Notes under the pieces: generated by a model | Database searches by the model: none | What the model was told of the DNA's origin: nothing | What the model saw: only the letters and a program-made list of their open reading frames with translations | From: Leisingera sp. S132 | GTDB taxonomy: Bacteria; Pseudomonadota; Alphaproteobacteria; Rhodobacterales; Rhodobacteraceae | DNA length: 64,000 nt | Direction of reading: 5' to 3' | NCBI RefSeq assembly: GCF_025144465.1 | Contig: NZ_CP083558.1 | Span: 1 to 64,000, forward strand | Shown here: positions 62,077 through 64,000 of the stretch, in pieces | Position numbering within the stretch: the first letter of the stretch is position 1 | Layout: each line of letters opens with the position of its first letter | Position numbers and translations under genes: made by a program

Positions 62077-63597
62077 TCAGACGCCGTCCGCCAGTTCGCT
62101 GGCAAAGGTCTCGATCAGCTTCGCTTTCAGGATCTTGCCGGTCGGCGCGGCAGGCAGCGCGGCGGCCACGATGATGCGTGCCGGCCGCTTGTAGGGGGCA
62201 AGCCGGTCCTGCAGGAAGGCTTTCAGCTCCGCCTCTTTCACGCTGCTGCCGGTGGCGGCGCTGACAAAGGCCAGAACCTCCTCGTTCCCTTCAACGCTGC
62301 GCCCCACCACGCTGGCCACCACCACCTCCGGATGCTCGGTCAGCGCCGCCTCGATCTCCACCGGATAAACATTGAAGCCGGAGCGGATGATCAGCTCCTT
62401 GGTGCGCCCGGCAATATGCAGCCGCCCTTCATCGTCAAAGCGGCCCAGGTCGCCGGTGCGGAACAACCCGTCCTGCGTCAGCGCTGCCGCCGTTTGCACC
62501 GGATCGCGGAAATAGCCCTTCATGATCTGCGGCCCCCCCACAAGGATCTCGCCGATGCCCGCCTCAGGGGTGGCGCCCGGCGCGTCCAGGTCCAGTTCAA
62601 GGGTGCAGCCGCCCATTGGCAGTCCGACGCTGATGTCAGGGTCGCCGAAGGCGTTGCGGGTTGCACAGACGCCCGCGGTGCCCTCAGTCAGCCCATAGCC
62701 GTTTTGCAGCGGCAGGCCATAGAATGCCTCCGCCTCGCGTTTCCAGGCCGGATCCAGGGGCGCACCGCCCGAGGAGACAAACCGCAGTTTGCCCGCATCA
62801 TAGCGCGGCTTGCCGTGGGCGCGGGCATAGTTGAACAGATGCGCATGCATCTGCGGCACCGCGGGCAGCAGGGTCACATCCTCCTGCAATGCCTGGTACA
62901 GACGCTCTGCCGAGAATTGCGCCTCCATCCGCATCGCCGATTGCGCCAGGGTGACGGACAGCATGGTGACCAGCCCGAAAATATGGCTGAGCGGCAGCGC
63001 CAGATAGGTCACATCCGAAGTTTGAATGCCCCGCACCTCGGCTGAGGCCGCCGCCCCTGCAAGCAGATTGGCATGGGTCAGCATCGCGGCCTTGGGGGTG
63101 CCGGTTGTGCCCGAGGTATAAAGCAGAAGGGAGACCTGTTCGCGCCCGTCCTCCGACACAGGTTCCGGCGTGGCGCCAGCGCGCGGCATCAGGGCCGCCG
63201 CGCCGAAGGCGCCCTGCACGTCCCGGGCACCGTAGTGATCCGCGTGGGCACGGGCCGCCGCGGATGCGGCCGCCGTGAACATGACGGCACTGGGATCGGA
63301 ATGGGCAAGGATCCGGTCCAGTTCCGCCGTGGTGAGCCGCGCATTGATGGCAACCGCGGATGCATCCAGCAGGCTTGCGCCATAGAAGAATGCAATCACC
63401 TCGGTGCAGTTTTCAAACACCAGAACCACCCGGTCGCCGGGCCGCACGCCTGCGGCCCTCAGCTGCTCCGCCGCGGCGGACGCCGCTTGGGACATGCCGC
63501 TCCAGGTCAGCCGGCGGCCATCCTGGTCCATCAGCGCCAAGGCGTCGGGGCGGGCTTCGGCGGCTGCCTGCAGCAGCCCGTGTACGCGGTTATGCAT
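62077..63597 (-). CDS. AMP-forming acyl-CoA synthetase
   Basis: A 506-residue adenylate-forming enzyme that activates a carboxylic acid to its CoA thioester. Motifs: phosphate-binding YTSGTTGTPK (160-169), GYGLTEGT, the hinge GDLGRFDDEGRLHIAGRTKELI and the catalytic Lys488 in PTGK. It resembles medium-chain or aromatic acid-CoA ligases, but the substrate cannot be fixed by eye. It lies between the nitronate monooxygenase-like gene (23 bases upstream) and the TRAP dctP gene (174 bases downstream), suggesting uptake followed by activation. Confidence 0.9.
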   Translation of the reverse strand: MHNRVHGLLQAAAEARPDALALMDQDGRRLTWSGMSQAASAAAEQLRAAGVRPGDRVVLVFENCTEVIAFFYGASLLDASAVAINARLTTAELDRILAHSDPSAVMFTAAASAAARAHADHYGARDVQGAFGAAALMPRAGATPEPVSEDGREQVSLLLYTSGTTGTPKAAMLTHANLLAGAAASAEVRGIQTSDVTYLALPLSHIFGLVTMLSVTLAQSAMRMEAQFSAERLYQALQEDVTLLPAVPQMHAHLFNYARAHGKPRYDAGKLRFVSSGGAPLDPAWKREAEAFYGLPLQNGYGLTEGTAGVCATRNAFGDPDISVGLPMGGCTLELDLDAPGATPEAGIGEILVGGPQIMKGYFRDPVQTAAALTQDGLFRTGDLGRFDDEGRLHIAGRTKELIIRSGFNVYPVEIEAALTEHPEVVVASVVGRSVEGNEEVLAFVSAATGSSVKEAELKAFLQDRLAPYKRPARIIVAAALPAAPTGKILKAKLIETFASELADGV

Positions 63598-63620
63598 GTC
63601 TTTCCTCCTCCCTTGCGGCG

Positions 63621-64000
63621 TTACGCCGCCAGGCCCAGCCGCCTGAATGCCGCCAGCGCCTCGGCCTCAAGCCGGGCGGTGATTTCGGCAAAGGGCTCCA
63701 CCTTGTCGACGAACCCGAGCGCATGGCCCGCCGACAGCAGCCCGCGGGAGACATCGCCCGTGGCATAGGCCTGGCGCCCGATCTTGCCGGACACATGCTT
63801 CAGCAGCTCCTGAATGCCGATCTCCGGATTGTCGCGCTCCAGCCTGGCAACCGTTTCGGTGGTCTGGTTGCGCAGGCTGCGCACGGTGTTGCGCACCGAG
63901 TGCATCGTCAGCTGCGTGTCCAGCTCGCTGGCATTCACCATCGCCTGCTTGTAGTCCGGATGCGCGGTCAGCTCGCTGGCAACCAGGAACCGGGTGCCCA
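63621..64000 (-). CDS. Nitronate monooxygenase-like protein, C-terminal part
   Basis: The gene runs off the right edge; only about 126 C-terminal residues are present. The segment GTRFLVASELTAHPDYKQAM at the edge is a typical feature of nitronate monooxygenase/2-nitropropane dioxygenase FMN enzymes. The helical tail ends ETARLE.../EALAAFRRLGLAA. Such enzymes oxidise nitronates but are often found in unrelated catabolic clusters. It probably leads the transcript with the acyl-CoA synthetase. Because it is cut, the call rests on a short match. Confidence 0.65.
   Translation of the reverse strand, partial: GTRFLVASELTAHPDYKQAMVNASELDTQLTMHSVRNTVRSLRNQTTETVARLERDNPEIGIQELLKHVSGKIGRQAYATGDVSRGLLSAGHALGFVDKVEPFAEITARLEAEALAAFRRLGLAA

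Overview
The window is high-GC alphaproteobacterial DNA. Its gene content is most consistent with a marine Rhodobacteraceae (roseobacter group: Leisingera, Phaeobacter or Ruegeria-like). The main evidence is a complete repABC replication and partition cassette at 26.6-30.2 kb, two TRAP transporters, a NasTS-controlled nitrate assimilation operon and putative FnrL/CtrA-type sites. Because repABC is present, the molecule is most likely a large plasmid or chromid. The taxonomic call is an inference from gene content, not from a database match.

Layout. 0-0.45 kb: end of a peptide-type ABC solute-binding gene. 0.6-12.3 kb (minus strand): nasT-nasS, then nrtA-nrtB-nrtCD-nirB-nirD-nasA, a complete route from nitrate uptake to ammonium. 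An ANTAR-type antitermination leader lies in front of nrtA, and a leader with alternative base pairing lies in front of nasT. 12.6-15.3 kb: exoD, rsgA and a VOC protein. 15.3-20.2 kb: a four-gene branched-chain 2-oxoacid dehydrogenase operon. 20.4-26.5 kb: a TRAP transporter plus D-lactate dehydrogenase operon, divergent from a FadR-type GntR regulator across a clear double palindrome. 26.5-30.4 kb: repC, antisense RNA, repB and repA, with a perfect parS touching the end of repC and a RepA-type operator in front of repA. 30.4-31.6 kb: a Fic protein.

31.9-45.2 kb holds a stress or low-oxygen cassette. It contains a P2-type ATPase, a VIT-type metal transporter, a CBS-containing S2P protease, a quinone reductase-like flavoprotein, a host-attachment family protein, a formate/nitrite channel, two universal stress proteins, an RbbA/YhhJ/YhiI-type ABC exporter and a small cytochrome c. 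Several FNR-like boxes lie in its intergenic gaps.

45.4-57.4 kb is the most unusual region and the best candidate for an undescribed system. Two convergent gene sets encode a large dynamin-like GTPase, a second GTPase, two unrecognised proteins, a third P-loop GTPase-like protein lacking a visible G3 motif, a PP2C phosphatase, an FHA protein, two paralogous secreted LysM + solute-binding-like proteins, and a transmembrane Ser/Thr kinase with C-terminal PDZ-like repeats. No type VI secretion genes accompany them. A perfect TTAA-N7-TTAAC (CtrA-type) site sits upstream of the kinase, and degenerate versions precede the dynamin-like gene. My reading is an envelope-sensing phosphosignalling module controlling membrane-acting GTPases.

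58.0-64.0 kb: an IclR regulator, a three-gene TRAP transporter, an acyl-CoA synthetase and the end of a nitronate monooxygenase-like gene, which together look like an uptake and CoA-activation pathway for an unidentified organic acid. I saw no rRNA, tRNA, CRISPR array or insertion sequence.
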